Part shown: positions 35,601-47,500 of the stretch, in pieces
Layout: each line of letters begins with the position of its first letter
Numbering within the stretch: the first letter of the stretch is position 1
Assembly: GCF_042242105.1 (NCBI RefSeq)
Contig: NC_092035.1
Coordinates: forward strand, 6,668,477 to 6,732,476
Source of the DNA: Pempheris klunzingeri
Lineage: Eukaryota > Chordata > Actinopteri > Acropomatiformes > Pempheridae
DNA: 64,000 nucleotides
Reading direction: 5' to 3'
Notes under the pieces: generated by a model
Seen by the model: the letters and a program-made list of their open reading frames with translations, nothing else
Database searches by the model: none
Told to the model about the DNA's origin: nothing
Position numbers and translations under genes: made by a program

Positions 35601-37761
35601 GCACGCTGCTGAATGCCATCCGTCTCTAGCTGCTCCTCCTTCAGGAAGTCCTCCAAGTCAGTCTGGGTTAACTTCTGACCATCACCCGAGTACTCCTGGA
35701 AAACCCTCAACACATCCTCCCGCTGGGTCAACATCTTGTAGAAGAGGACAAACTCATCATCCTCCAATGTACCCGACTGGGACTTATCAGCCATCTGATA
35801 GAGGAGAAAGGGAGCACGCTGTTACTCAACAGATAGATGCATCAAAACCCAAGAGGTCTCACAGCAGCCTCAGGCTGGGCACAGGAAAATGGCCGTGGAA
35901 ACCAAACACTCTAGGTTGAATGCTTAAATCACAAGAATGACCATCATTTCTCACTGTGAAGAGACGATGAGCGTGGTGCTCATTCATGTCCACATTCATC
36001 ATCTTCAGTAAATCTCGCACTTCCTTGAAGTTCATCCTGCCATCATTGTTCTTGTCTGCTTTCTTGAACCAGTCACCAATCCATCTGGGAACACCACTTA
36101 AGGAAAATATCTCATTCAGTAGTGGATGAAAGACTCGACTGAGTTTTGAAATTGACACTCATTGAGAACTGAGTTATAGTAAAGGACTGTATATTTACTC
36201 ATTTCTCAAACTGGCACATTTCAGAGAAAAACGATCAGCTTTGCTGCAAAGCTGCTGACACTCTAATAACCACTCTCATTGATGGCATCTTACTGAAAAC
36301 AGTGAGCCAAAGATACTGGTCAAGTTTCTCTCGCTCCCCCATGTTCTCCAGGTTCTCAATCAGCTTCCTCATGCCTCTGATCCAGGACTGTGCTTCCTCG
36401 GCTGACTCTGCCACCAGGTCCAGGTTGCCCCTGCGACCGCGGAAGACCAGTGTGAAGCATCGCTCAGCTGGGAATTCATCAGCGATGCTGAGCAGCACCT
36501 CAGACTGGTGGCCTTCTCGTATCGCCTCCACATCACTCACTGAAACTGGGCACAAAGACCAACACAGGATGAAAAACTGAGCAACATGCATCATATATTG
36601 CAAAAACCAACCAGTGATGATCAGTGATTAATCAAACAGCTAAAAGGACAAACGGTGAGCTGCTGTATAATCCCTGGGTGGTAACCATCATAAGATAAAC
36701 AACACATTTCAGTTACATCTTCTAAAGAGGGCCGTGATTATCAGCTTCTATGAAAAGAAAAATGGTCAGAATGCAAAAAATTCTGGTGAGAAACTTGTAA
36801 CATAAAGAAGATAACTGAATCTTTGCCCCCTCTGTTTTCTCTAGAGTAACTGATGATGCGGAAAACAGTTGTATGCTTCGTACCAGTTGAGTGACGTCAG
36901 TGAATATACTATGACAGGTATTACAGTTCTGTCAGTCATGTGCTCTTACAGGTAGAGTGGGTGTTCCCAGCCTTCTTGGACTTGTACCAGATGGTCATGC
37001 AATCGTCCTGAAGTTTGAAGTAGCGCTGTTTCTTCCAAGTACGGGACTTGATCTTCCTCATTATTGTCCCCACCAACATAGACTGGAGGTTGTCATCCCC
37101 CTGGATGCCTGAAAAGAGAAGTCTACAGGTTTTATTGACAAAATATACTCTGATTAGATCATACCTTTGCTCTTTGGTTTTAATTCTAATGAGAACATCC
37201 CATTTGTAATGTTTTACAAGTTAGGCTGCACATTGTCTGCCAATTAGAACATGACAAGTCATTATTAACAATGGAAAACTGGGTTTTTAATGTTGTCATG
37301 TTAAGGAAAAACCTAAATTTGAATTTCATGAAATGATAATATCACACTCTTGCAGCCCAAAACATCTATAATGAAATTTTAATGGAATGTGTGTAATATG
37401 AAAATAAGATGTCTTCTCTACTCTCGGGCTCTTAGATTAGTAAGATACTACAATTAGTAAAATTCAGTGATGCTGTGAATCATATTTTGCCTGGCTTTGT
37501 TGAAAATCCTCTGACACGAATGTGGAACATGTCTGTGTTTAGAGGAGGCCAACAGTGACGAGACTGCAACAAACAGGACGGAATCAGACAGACATCGCTC
37601 TGACACTAACACAGACAAACCAGGCAGCTATTGGAGCGAGTCAGTGGACTAGTGGAGATGTCATATGTGATGTCCTCTCTTCAGTATCTAGAGAAGTGAA
37701 CCATAATCCCACGTCAGGAGGCAAAACCAGACTTACGGAGGCCACTCCCTGTGGAAGCCAT
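23673..37761 (-). CDS. plcd4: Phospholipase C delta 4, complete, 15 coding exons
   Basis: Exons: 37737-37761, 36950-37108, 36317-36545, 35955-36084, 35563-35794, 35203-35404, 33596-33740, 32496-32648, 31350-31517, 26223-26379, 25900-26016, 24343-24521, 24112-24244, 23870-24019 and 23673-23764. They join in frame to 2271 nt (756 aa; human PLCD4 762). The enzyme splits PIP2 into IP3 and diacylglycerol under calcium control. Layout: PH about 10-130, EF hands from 139 (loops at D148-E159 and D184-E195), X about 290-425, acidic linker about 430-480, Y about 485-600, C2 to the end. Catalytic residues are intact: His306 (SSSHNTYL), Glu336 and Asp338 (VEVDCWDG), His351 (YHGHTF) and Glu385 (SIENHCS). 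MASTGSGL and the C-terminal [14 protein letters not shown] favour delta 4 over delta 1 or 3. Exon 1 has only 25 coding nt. Several donors are weak (GTGCAG after exon 13, GTGATT after exon 11). Which fish co-orthologue (a or b) is unclear. Confidence 0.95.
26410..26566 (-). mobile_element. SINE tail (family A) in plcd4 intron 9
   Basis: Minus-strand reading gives the body and tail of the family seen at 15419-15690 (TCCTCCAGCTTAGATTCCTCC, AAAGCGCTTTTGAGTAGTCG, GTGCTGTACAAATACAGAGCG). It is head-less and lies about 30 bp upstream of plcd4 exon 10, in sense with the gene. Confidence 0.8.
30537..30757. repeat. Composite CA minisatellite in plcd4 intron 9
   Basis: A block made of cagctgagacacacacacat plus acagcggagacac and a (CA)n tail repeats about three full times (from 30537, 30587 and 30641), followed by two shortened blocks. 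The block length varies with the CA tail. Long open frames here encode only C-V dipeptides and are artefacts. Confidence 0.9.
33062..33210 (-). mobile_element. LINE 3' tail in plcd4 intron 7
   Basis: The reverse complement reads ATTCTTGAATCCTTAATGTTGAA, then TCTCTCTCTTAATGAAAGAGTTTGGTCTAGACC, then GGCGCTCTATAAATAAAGATTAA. It matches the end of the element at 40283-40862 and continues beyond it to the true 3' terminus. Confidence 0.8.
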
Positions 37762-40282
37762 GCGTTGTTGTCTCACACTGCTGCCATCTAAGAAAAGAGC
37801 AGAACAGGGCGCTTCACTAAGCTTTCACTCGAGGATTTTAGTCATTCGTGTGACTTTACAGCTCCAAGCCAAGACATGCAGACATGATGGTGATCAGCAG
37901 AACAAATGATTAGTTATTTGTATAAGAATCTCACAACCTTCTTGTCTTTTGCTGCCATAACTAAAAAGTCTTAAAGTCTAGGGGTCTTCATGCTGTTCTG
38001 TTCAGCGGTGAGGGGCAGGAACTAGGAGCTCTGTAAAATGGTTTTGGGCTGCTTGTGCAGAATGACTCCTTTAACAAGAGGAGCTGTCTCTCTGGGCGGC
38101 GCTGCATTAAATATCTGCTCCACAGACACTAGCAGCCTGATTATTCAGCCTCCATCCCTGAGCTGTTTACGGCGTCACCAGGCCGCTCACTAAGCTCATC
38201 CGTATGCTCTTTTGCTGCTCTGTTATGTTTTCGCTGCATTCTGTGCTGTGCTGCACTTTTTGTTCTGTCTCTGTGTCGAGTCCACTAAGCCAACTAATCC
38301 CTCAAAATCCCTGTCATGGTCTCTGCATTCCTTTCTCTCATGAGCTGAGCTAACTTGGTCCTGGTGCTTAAAACACTTGTCAGTTATTTCAAGTTCACTT
38401 TTATAAACAGAATTTTAATTTACAACAATAGCATTTTAGCAAAACAGCCTTTTCTCAGCATGCAGCAGTGCTGTTATGATTGGATGAGCCTCTAGTGGGT
38501 CACTAACTTAACTTAAGTCATTTACTCCAGTGACAGAATGAAGAAATAAAGCAACAGAATGAATACACTGCAGTAAATACACTAGAATAAAACACACCAA
38601 ATACCTGAAATAGATTAAGCAGTGTAGAGTACAGAAGTATAAAGTAGTGAATAGTTTCAAATTGATTAAACAACAGAAAAAGAACACAAAGGACACATAA
38701 AACTGATCAGAAAGTCGGGGGGGCTTTGAATTGAAATAGTCAATGAGGGTTAAATGGACATCAGTCCAGCTGCTGTGTCACATGTGGTACAGCTACACAG
38801 ACATTTATCCGCCGTGAACAGAAACCCAGGCAGCAACGCTGACAGTGTGTTGTGTAGTAATGTGTCTGTGTGCCCTCAGCAGAATAATCATGTTGTCTCA
38901 GCAGGTGATGATGTGCTCAATATTCCCATGATTCCTTCTTTCGCTGCTGTCAAACATCAGGTATATGGAGGTTCCTGTTCTGCCCTTAAAAAGTCAAGTA
39001 AAATAAGCCAAAAGAAGAGGAGGCAGTCTGACCTGTTGCAGGATCATCGCTGAGTCCCAGGGGTGCTGCTGCAGCGGCAGAGCTCACAGCTCATGTGGTC
39101 CAGGAGCTGCTGCTGCTCCTCTGCATGCCACACTAGTCTGCAGCCAGAGTCAACTCACTGTGACGCTCATATGACCTCCCTCCTCCCTCCTCCCCCCTCC
39201 CTCCTCCCTCCTCCCTCCTCCATCCCCTACCCCCTCTTTAGCTTGATCACCTGTTTGGCCCTATTTAGCGTGTCTTAAACTCGTCTGAGAGTCGTAGCTT
39301 CATTACGCGTCTTGGATAAGGAGAGTAGTGCAGGTTAAACCATGTGAACACACCGATGTTGGGAGTGGGTGCATGTCAGAGTGCATGTTTGGATCGAATG
39401 TCTCAGTTTGATCACGCTAACTGTGTGATTCAAGTCAACAAAGTACCTGTAGGATGATATCGTAGTGAGACACAGAACTCACAAGTGTAAATCTGATCTA
39501 AATAATAAATACATTATTATATTGCTGGCAAATTCCCTGTGATTTCCCATATTTGCTGAAAACAATACCTTATTGTGTGCTTTTCCAACTCAGTGCGACC
39601 TTCTAACTGAATGACTAAATGTGTTACAGGCTTATATAAGAAAACTCACTAACAGCATCTAATTCCAGGACCCAGTATGGCTGTCATGTTGGTCACATTA
39701 CATGTGAGTCTGACAGCCTGTTAGCTGTTGTACAAGATGCTCGCTGGCAGAGGATTCCAATCAGTCTGGTTCCCTAGAGTTGGCCCTAGACCACCTCCAT
39801 CCCATCATGCCAGGTGGAGGACCAGCAGAGCTCCACCACAGAGGGCCGTGTGTTTTCTGTCCCATCTAACGTTACTAAGCCCTGCTCATCAAACTTTGAT
39901 CAGGCCAGTTTAGCTGTGGGCCACGAGGACAGCACAGCAGGGAGAGAGTCAGCACCGAATGAGCAAACTGCTTTTAGCTCCGAGCTTCCAGACATCGTTT
40001 ATGCACCTGAGAGCCCACACACACAAGTTTGGATGTTTGGAATATTAATATTCACTCTGTGGGCTTCATCTGTGTTCCCTGCTCAGGTTCTGAGTCATTA
40101 ATAATCCACAGCCTCAGCTCAGCTTCCCAGCTCAGATTACAGCGACTGGGCCAAGACTAAAATGGAGGGGCTCCCTCACAATGACCTCCTCTAAGGCAAG
40201 AAAAGACTACAGTGCCCAGCAGGCCTGAAGTCAGAATTAGGTTTAGTGCCAAGTAGGTTTACACATAAAAGGAATTTGTCTA
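37762..40282. other. Intergenic region upstream of plcd4
   Basis: No coding exon is supported. A minus-strand candidate untranslated exon for plcd4 might end at a GTCAGA donor near 39033, preceded by GC-rich sequence (39034-39130), but nothing confirms it. A pyrimidine-rich CTCC array lies at about 39177-39235. Plus-strand frames at 38754-39053 and 39814-40101 resemble nothing I know. Confidence 0.4.
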
Positions 40283-40862
40283 GAAAAGAGTTTAAAATCC
40301 TTCTCCTCACCTACAAGGTTCTTAATGTTCAGGCTCCATCATATCTTTAAGAACTCATCGTACCGTACTACCCCACTAGAGCACTGTGCTCCCAGAACAC
40401 AGGCCTACTGGTGGTTCCTAAAGTCCTCTAAAGTAGTGATGGAGCCAGAGCTTTCAGCTATCAGGCTCCTCTCCTGTGGAACCTCCTTCCAGTTTGGGTT
40501 CGGGGGGGCAGACACCCTCTCTACATTTAAGAGTAGACTAAAAATCTTCCTTAGTGATAAAGCCTATAGTTTAGGACTGGCTCAGGCCTTGGACCAGCCC
40601 CTAGTTATGCTGCTATAGGCTCAGACTGCCGGGGGACTCCCATGATGCACTGGGCTCCTCTCTCCTCCTCTTCCTCTCCATCCTGATGCTTCATGTCTCG
40701 TTCATGTCTGTTACTCCCGTTAAAGGGGACTTCTTCCTGCCACTGTGTCCTAATATAATATCTGATGCTGCTCATGTGGCGATTCTTGAATCCTTAATGT
40801 TGAAATCCTGAATCATTGGGTCTCTCTCTAATTAAAGAGTTTGGTCTGTGCTGAGGATCTCA
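40283..40862 (+). mobile_element. LINE (L2/Rex1-like) 3' end
   Basis: It begins at the same word (AGAGTTTAAAATCCTTCTCC) at which the fragment at 1540-2045 stops resembling the family. It encodes the terminal words of the polyprotein (YYPTRALCSQNTG, FSAIRLLSCGTSFQFG, STFKSRLKIFL), then 3' untranslated sequence to TCTAATTAAAGAGTTTGGTCTG. Frame breaks are present. The promoterless, 5'-truncated structure is typical of a dead insertion. Confidence 0.85.
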
Positions 40863-40979
40863 CGTCTCCAGGTGATAAACGGCGTCACTTTATTAGCTCA
40901 TATGTAGTTATGACAGCGTGTCTGGCAGTGTCACTGCAGCACAATGAATATGCTGAAGCCGTTATTTGTTGAGCAACAA

Positions 40980-40985
40980 TTTATT
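40980..40985 (-). terminator. Poly(A) signal candidate for cnot9
   Basis: AATAAA on the minus strand lies about 200 nt downstream of the cnot9 stop codon. Confidence 0.4.
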
Positions 40986-41185
40986 GTGTAAATTAGCTGC
41001 AGAACACATGGCGAGGCAACAAATGTGAATGTCTTTGAGCCGTGGATCCACGGGAGGTTTGCACATCTGAAATCATCAGGCAGCAGCCTTTCATAAAAAC
41101 AGCGCCATCTGTGTCCATGGCTGAGGGCTCGTCTGTTAGGCAGTTCTTTGCTGGTGATCCTCAGGGTCGGTGTGGAGTGGGGGAG

Positions 41186-43661
41186 TCACTGTGGGGGGAG
41201 AGGGATGCCCCGGGGGTCGGTGACCTGACTCTCCTGCAAGTTCTTCACCAGCTGGGCCAGCCAGCGCTTGGTGGTGGTGTCATCCTTCAGGACCTGGGCG
41301 AAGGTGGTGTCTTTGAGCTGGTCGGGGAGGCACTGCCGCAGAGCTTCTCTGGCTCTGCACAACAGCAAACACACACGGCTCATATATGGACGCACTGCTG
41401 AACCAGACACCCCCCCCCCCACACACACACGTCGGCACCAACATGTTTTATGTGACCATCAGCAGGACCAGCAGGCCAGGATGAGCCAGCCTGTCCTCCC
41501 TGATCTCAGGGTGCTGTGGGCCCCACTGTACCTCAGTGAACATGACTCACTAAGAGCTGGATACTGGACTGATAGTACACACGAGATAGATGTTCCATAT
41601 CTATCAGGTGTCCTGTATGATCGTCTGTGTTAGACACATATCTGCAGCTCTCTTTTCTATATGTTCTCATTTTGTTGTCTGCTTATGTCCTGCTTTCTGT
41701 GTCTGTGGTCAATTCTCTTTAAAAAGAAAAACAGACCACATTGTAAATTGCCCCCCCCCACAAGAGGTGCAACAAAGCTAACAAGCAAGTGAGGGAGCTG
41801 CCAGTCAAGCAGAGTACCTGGAGTTGTCAGACAGGCGCAAGTAACAGCGCACCACATGCTTCAGGAGGCGGGCTGACGGCTCTTTGGACAGCTGGAGGAC
41901 CATTTTGCCCTGAGACAGAGGCAGAGACTGTAAAGCTGTTCAGAAATGTACATTACATTTAAATGATGACGAGCAACTCACAAGGATCATGGCAACGTGG
42001 GAGAAACGCTCATATGTCTGACAGATGTATGCCAGCCCCGTGTCATCCAGCAGAATCTTCTGCAGTATGAAGGTCGCAACCTAAAGTGTTGAAAGCTGGT
42101 CGTTACTGACTTGGCTTTTCATCACTTCATACAGTAATAACATGCGACAGGAAGAGGAACAGGCGGTATGCTGTGTGTGTGGATGTCACAGGGCCACCAG
42201 CCATCACTGTGTTGGTGAGATCAGTACCGTTTTAGAGAGCTCGCTGCCAGACTCCATGATGCGAAGGCACAGGGGAATGATCTCTGTGGTCAGAAGGAAG
42301 TTGATCACTTCCTGCTCATCTGTTTTCACCAAAGCACCTGGACATGGTCGACACAAGAGACTAAACTATTTCAAGCTACGAAAAGGACAGACCTATTGAA
42401 TTTCATTTCTACAAACTGAGGGAAGAATGGAATTCTGGAATAAACAGTGTTACCTATGACTCCTAAGCTGGTGAGGCGGAGGTACTCAAACGGCCGTGTT
42501 TTGCTCACTGTATGTAGGAACGGGTAGAGGAACAGTGGGATGTGTGCAGCCAGGAAGGCTGACCTGTGAATGACAAAAGTTATCAGGTCATATTTGTTTT
42601 AGGTGAGTGGCAGACTTCAGTGCTGCATACGTTTGGACCATTTTCAGGTTCTACCCTGAGACATGATCCTAAAGCCACACTGTCATATTTACCACGTACT
42701 GTAGTCTGTGCTGCACAGAAAGACGTGCAGTCCACTTACCTTGTCTCTGGATGGGAGGCCACACACTGGAGGAGTGCAAGGGCATTGCATACTCTGTTGG
42801 ACTGGTGAGCTGTCAGTGTGGGGGGGTTGATTGATGGGTAGATGTTGACAATTTCCTAGCAATGACATGGAGATGAAAACGCAGGTAAGTAAATTCTTGT
42901 GCTTCTTTTGTGACACCTGTGGAAAATGGCCTGATCTTACCTGCAGCAGGGCGGCTATGGTGCCACACGAGTGCCACAACATGGGAGCCAGGTCAGGCAC
43001 GGACTCCCTCTTCTTGCTGAGCTCCAGCAAGGCATTCTCCCTGGTCTCCGGACTGGACAGCTCATTGATCCACTGGTAGATCTTCTCTCTGTCAACCTGT
43101 GCCAGGGCTGTGGTTACAGCCTGAAAGCAATGTAGAAAAGGTAGCACCAGTGCAGCATGTTTGAAACCTGGCTCAGATCAGCTGGGGACAGCCATGGACA
43201 GCCATAGACAGCCTCAGACTGATGAGGTGGGGGGGGCAGTGCAAACCCAATGTGATGATTGTGGATGAATGACAGATGTAAAGCGTGTTAGATGCATGCC
43301 GGATTAACGAGCGGCCAGGAAGGCATTGCTGGTCATCTTAATTTGAACACCGTCAATGGAAACCAGTGAGGATGTGACACATTGACAGATTTACAAACTG
43401 CAATCTGACTACATTTTTCTGAGGCAGCTAACGTTATAGCCACATTTCAGGAAGTCACCTTAATATTACCACAGTATAGTTGGTGACTGCTAATTACCTC
43501 ATCTGTACACACCACGGTGATTTTATAGTGTAACGTCTCCTCAGCTTTGGAGCTAAAAGAGCATCTTAAGCTAGCATAGCCGGGCTAACCTGTGGACATG
43601 TAGGCTAGCTCCTGAAAGTTAGCTAAAGAGTCGGGCTACTTACTGCTCCTGTAGCCAGCAT
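41186..43661 (-). CDS. cnot9: CNOT9 (RQCD1/CAF40), CCR4-NOT complex subunit, complete, 8 exons
   Basis: Exons: 43644-43661, 42941-43120, 42740-42855, 42454-42563, 42228-42337, 41982-42080, 41818-41909 and 41186-41354. They join in frame to 894 nt (297 aa; human 299). Apart from the divergent N terminus (MLATGAVTTAL) the protein is almost identical to human: [37 protein letters not shown] and [18 protein letters not shown]9 is an armadillo-repeat scaffold of the cytoplasmic deadenylase complex. It binds CNOT1 and the tryptophan motifs of GW182-type partners and so links miRNA targets to mRNA decay. Differences from human are few (Phe to Cys in [11 protein letters not shown], Pro to Ser in SDNSRAREAL, Gly to Ser near the end). 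Its neighbour plcd4, same strand, matches the human 2q35 pair. ETS and YY1 sites mark the promoter. Confidence 0.97.
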
Positions 43662-43754
43662 TCTGCTTCAGTCCACACAAGCCTTTTAAAGACCCGAACC
43701 ACACATGAAATGTCTTACAGAGAGCTGTAGCACAGGCTTTAGCCTACATGGGCT

Positions 43755-43794
43755 GCCATGTTCTGCTAGCCACCGCTACCACAACACTTCCGGT
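43755..43794 (-). promoter_or_regulatory. cnot9 promoter with YY1 and ETS sites
   Basis: On the minus strand, CCGGAAGT lies within 43786-43793, about 125 bp upstream of the start codon, and AACATGGC (YY1 core) lies at 43755-43762, about 95 bp upstream. The order ETS then YY1 is that of many TATA-less housekeeping promoters, where YY1 sits just after the transcription start. Confidence 0.55.
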
Positions 43795-43837
43795 GGACTC
43801 TTTTCAAATTAAAAGCATAATTACTATACATCAATCA

Positions 43838-43844
43838 ATCAAAA

Positions 43845-43876
<32 letters not shown>

Positions 43877-43967
43877 TAGCGCTTAATTCCTAATTCAGAG
43901 ACCCAAAGATTCAGGAATTCAACATTAAAGATCCAAGAATCCCCACATGAGCAGCATCAGATATTAC
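43838..43967 (-). mobile_element. LINE 3' tail, interrupted
   Basis: The reverse complement reads CATGTGGGGATTCTTGGATC, TTTGGGTCTCTGAATTAGG and GCGCTATATAAATAAAGATTGATTG, with an ATTG tandem tail. It is the 3' terminus of the same LINE as at 40283-40862. At 43967 the similarity stops abruptly at TAATATCTGATGCTGCT, and another repeat terminus begins. Confidence 0.8.
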
Positions 43968-44045
43968 AGGTGCATCTCAAAAAATTTGAATATCGTGAAA
44001 AAGTGAATTAATTTCTCTAATTCAATTCAATTCAATTCAACATTT
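43968..44045. repeat. Terminus of another interspersed repeat
   Basis: The sequence caggtgcatctcaaaaaatttgaatatcgtgaaaaagtg is a word I know from vertebrate interspersed repeats, but I cannot assign the family. It is followed by an (AATTC)n run. It abuts the LINE tail exactly where that loses similarity, which suggests insertion or recombination. Confidence 0.5.
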
Positions 44046-44524
44046 AAGTAGCCCAATAGGAATGGGGTCTAGGAGGCATGTTGACAGTTTGGATGAGGAG
44101 ATCATTGAAGCCAATTCAGGAAGATCAATTGGAGAAAAACAGTCCAAATGCACATGCACACCTTAGAAGCCCTACAACAAAATGAGTCTGAACTGACACA
44201 AATCTAGACATCATTTTTGTCTTAGCTTAACCACTGTGATGTCATTCAGGGAAATAAAACTTCACATATGACCATGCGGCTCTGATACCATGTGTGGGAC
44301 ACACTGTGTGCGGTCAACAGAAAATGATCCCACGAATACAGTTGGTCAGAGGAATATTTTATTACAGCAAATTAAAGTGTGGGTACAGAAAGGACAGTTT
44401 CCTGGTCCATGCTGTCCCAATGTCATTTCTGTGTATGAGTATAAATACTGAATACACAGATACAGAATCTGTATGGAGTTTATACTAAAGGGAGTCTTAT
44501 CTGTTTTTACATTCAGCACCAATG

Positions 44525-44530
44525 TTTATT
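44525..44530 (-). terminator. Poly(A) signal of carm1l
   Basis: AATAAA on the minus strand lies 32 nt after the proposed carm1l stop codon. The closeness supports the short last exon. Confidence 0.6.
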
Positions 44531-44561
44531 GGCAAAACAGGAAAATAAGAACAGAAAAAAA

Positions 44562-47500
44562 TCAAAGTTCTGGAGGTGTGACATCTGGGGAATCCTTATG
44601 AGGCGCCCTTGGAGATGGAGAGAAATGGTAAAGATGTTACTGTTAAATTCATGTAATAATACATAATAATAATAATACGCTGACAGTACACTGGATACCA
44701 AGAAAATTCTAACTGCATTTATTAGTTTTATTTGTGCAAAATAGTCACACAGAATGATCAGTGAGAGATGCATATATAAAGAGATACATAAAAGATCACA
44801 TTAAAGGTGTACATGGTCAAATAAAATGGGATGAATAGACAGACGCTGCTTTAAAATGGATGTGTGTTTTAAATCAGTTCAACCAAAACAAAGGGGTGAT
44901 CATTTTTACAAGCGCTTTGTTTAACCTCAGTTTTAAAAACTGGGTAGCACAATTTACAGACACACAGCATAAAGAAACAGGTGACCAGCTGTCACTGGCC
45001 AGCTGTTTGGTTCTGGCCGCCATTGACTTCTTTGGAATTATATTCATGACCTATTTAAAATGACACAAGAGTACATATTTTCCACATCATGGATATATTT
45101 AGTTTTTCGGGACACCTGAGAATGTTTTACAGTCCAGTATTCTTCTGGGTTATTATTTCAGATGAAACTTCTACAGTACTGCACAGTATTAGTACAGTAT
45201 TAGCAGGGCAGCATGCTGGTGCAGTGTTTACCACTGGAGTCTCACAGCAAGAAGGTTCCAGGTTCAAAGTTGCCAGCAGCTAGTTTGCAGTTTGAACCTG
45301 GGGCTGTTCTGTGTGGAGTTTTCTTGTTCTTCTCCTGCTTACATGGGTGTTCTCCTCCCACAGTCATAGTTAATTGACTGTAAACTGCCTGTAGGCTGTG
45401 TGTGTGTCAGCCCCCTGCCCCACCTCTCACCCAAAGTCAGCTGGGATGGTATTAGCAGGTCTTTGCTACCCTCTTGTGGCTGCATGAGGAATGTCTTTCC
45501 TTCTGTGTGCAGTGTGGAAGCTGTGCATGTTTTGGTCATTCAGTAATGAGCATCTGAGTTCTGTTTAGTGTGCCACAAATAAAGGGTTACCTCTGTTCTC
45601 CTCACCCTGCGTCCTGGAGGACAGAGGCCACTGCTGCTGCACCTCTAGGCCACCAGCGGTCTGGAGGTCACTAGCTGTGGAACCAACATGTCCTGCACAC
45701 AGTTCAGAGTCACAGTTTCACACACGCAGGGATGAATTTCTCCAGCATTCCTTTGGTAGCTCAGTTTGTAATCATGTGTGAATATTCCTAGTATCATATG
45801 TGCTGAAAATGAATGCATAAGATGTGTAAGATGCATCATGACAGTTAAATAACTTTAGGGTACCAAGTATAGGACAGCAGCCAGGTCCAGTATCTTAAAG
45901 CCAGAGGATGAAATCGTTGTGATAACTCTTAGTTTGTAGATGAGACAGAACAGCCTCCACAGCTCCAGTGACACAGCACTGGGTCAGTCTGAGGTGAAGC
46001 CAGGCCCAGGCCACTATGACCAGGTTAGTCTGGAGGGACTCGTTTCCACGGTAACCTAGGTCTGACTTATCTGAGCTTCCTTTATCAACCAAAATGTATT
46101 AAAAACTAATCACGTTTGACTGAAATAAGCCTGGTTTAACTGCTAATGCTGCGTTCTGAAACACCCCTCTGACATCTAAAGATGAACAAAGGGCTCAGAA
46201 TGTCTGCTGCCAGTGTAACGTAGAATCTCCTGCTTCTGACATGTCACATCTGCTTTGATTGTTGGATGTATCAGGAGGAAAAGGAGTAACCTGAAGAAAG
46301 GGTTCTTGAGGTCCAGGATGTTTCCAGATTTGAAGCCGGATTGGTCGACTGTGGCTGTGATGTGGATGTCATAGCTCTGCCTAGAATGTCAAACAGGTAA
46401 ACAGAGTGAAAACAAGCTCCCATGGGGGGGCTTGAAAAGGCCTGATGGAAGCATAGGTGTACCTGTTGTTGGCGAGCAGCAGGACGGTCCCAGAGAGTGT
46501 TTGACCGGGCTTAGCGAAGAGCGGCGTCTGAAACAAACATCTGACCTGAGACCAGCGGGTCGGAGGCTCAGTGGGAGCTGTGGAGAGCCACACTGTTGAC
46601 CTGCAGAGACAGGTGGGGGTGTAGGTGGGTGGGTGGGTGGGGGGGGGGGTTACAGATACTACATTATTCTCACACTGATTCAATCTGTTGCTATGGAAAT
46701 GCCTCCTGTTATTTGACATAAATACGTCAAAGTGAAGCACCGTTTGAAAGTAGGTGCAAGTCAGAGGTGTGTATTTCTTACTGGGATCCCAAATAGGCCA
46801 CATCGAACCAGAAGGCCAGTCCATGGACCAGACCAGGCTGTAGCAGGGTGAAGACAAAGGGAATCTCCATTCTGGTGACACACACACACACACACACATA
46901 CAGTATTTTGACAGATGATTTTGATCTTGTATCCTACACACTATACACATCTTTACTGTTTATCATTTCATACATTCCTCTTCTCCGTGTCTGCTTTGCT
47001 GCTGCACTGAGGAACAATCTACCTAAATCCTTAAACCTGTTGTGTTAAAGCTGTTGTGACTCCACACTTTCAGATTCATCATTCTTGAGACGTATGAGCA
47101 TGTTAGAAATGGCCTATAGTAAACTACGCTAGTGCAGGACACTAAGTGTTGGTTCATGTATTTTCTCCAGCTTCCTCCCACAGTCCACAGACATGCACAT
47201 TAGCAGGTGACTCTAACCGGTGTGAGTGTGAGTGGTTGTCTGTGTCTGTGTGTCGGCCCTGTGGTTGGCTGGTGACCAGTCCAGGGTGTACCCCGCCCCG
47301 CCCAAAGTCAGCTGGGATTGGCTAGATTGGATGGACATCCAAACAATGCTGATTGGATGAGCATCTGTGCTTCATTAAATATGCCTCACTTTTACCTCAT
47401 ATCTGCTCACAGCTACATTACGGTGTTGTAAACCACTTATCAAATGGTCAGACTACGTATAAATGCTGATGATGAATGTAACCTGCGTAAATCTTCTTCT

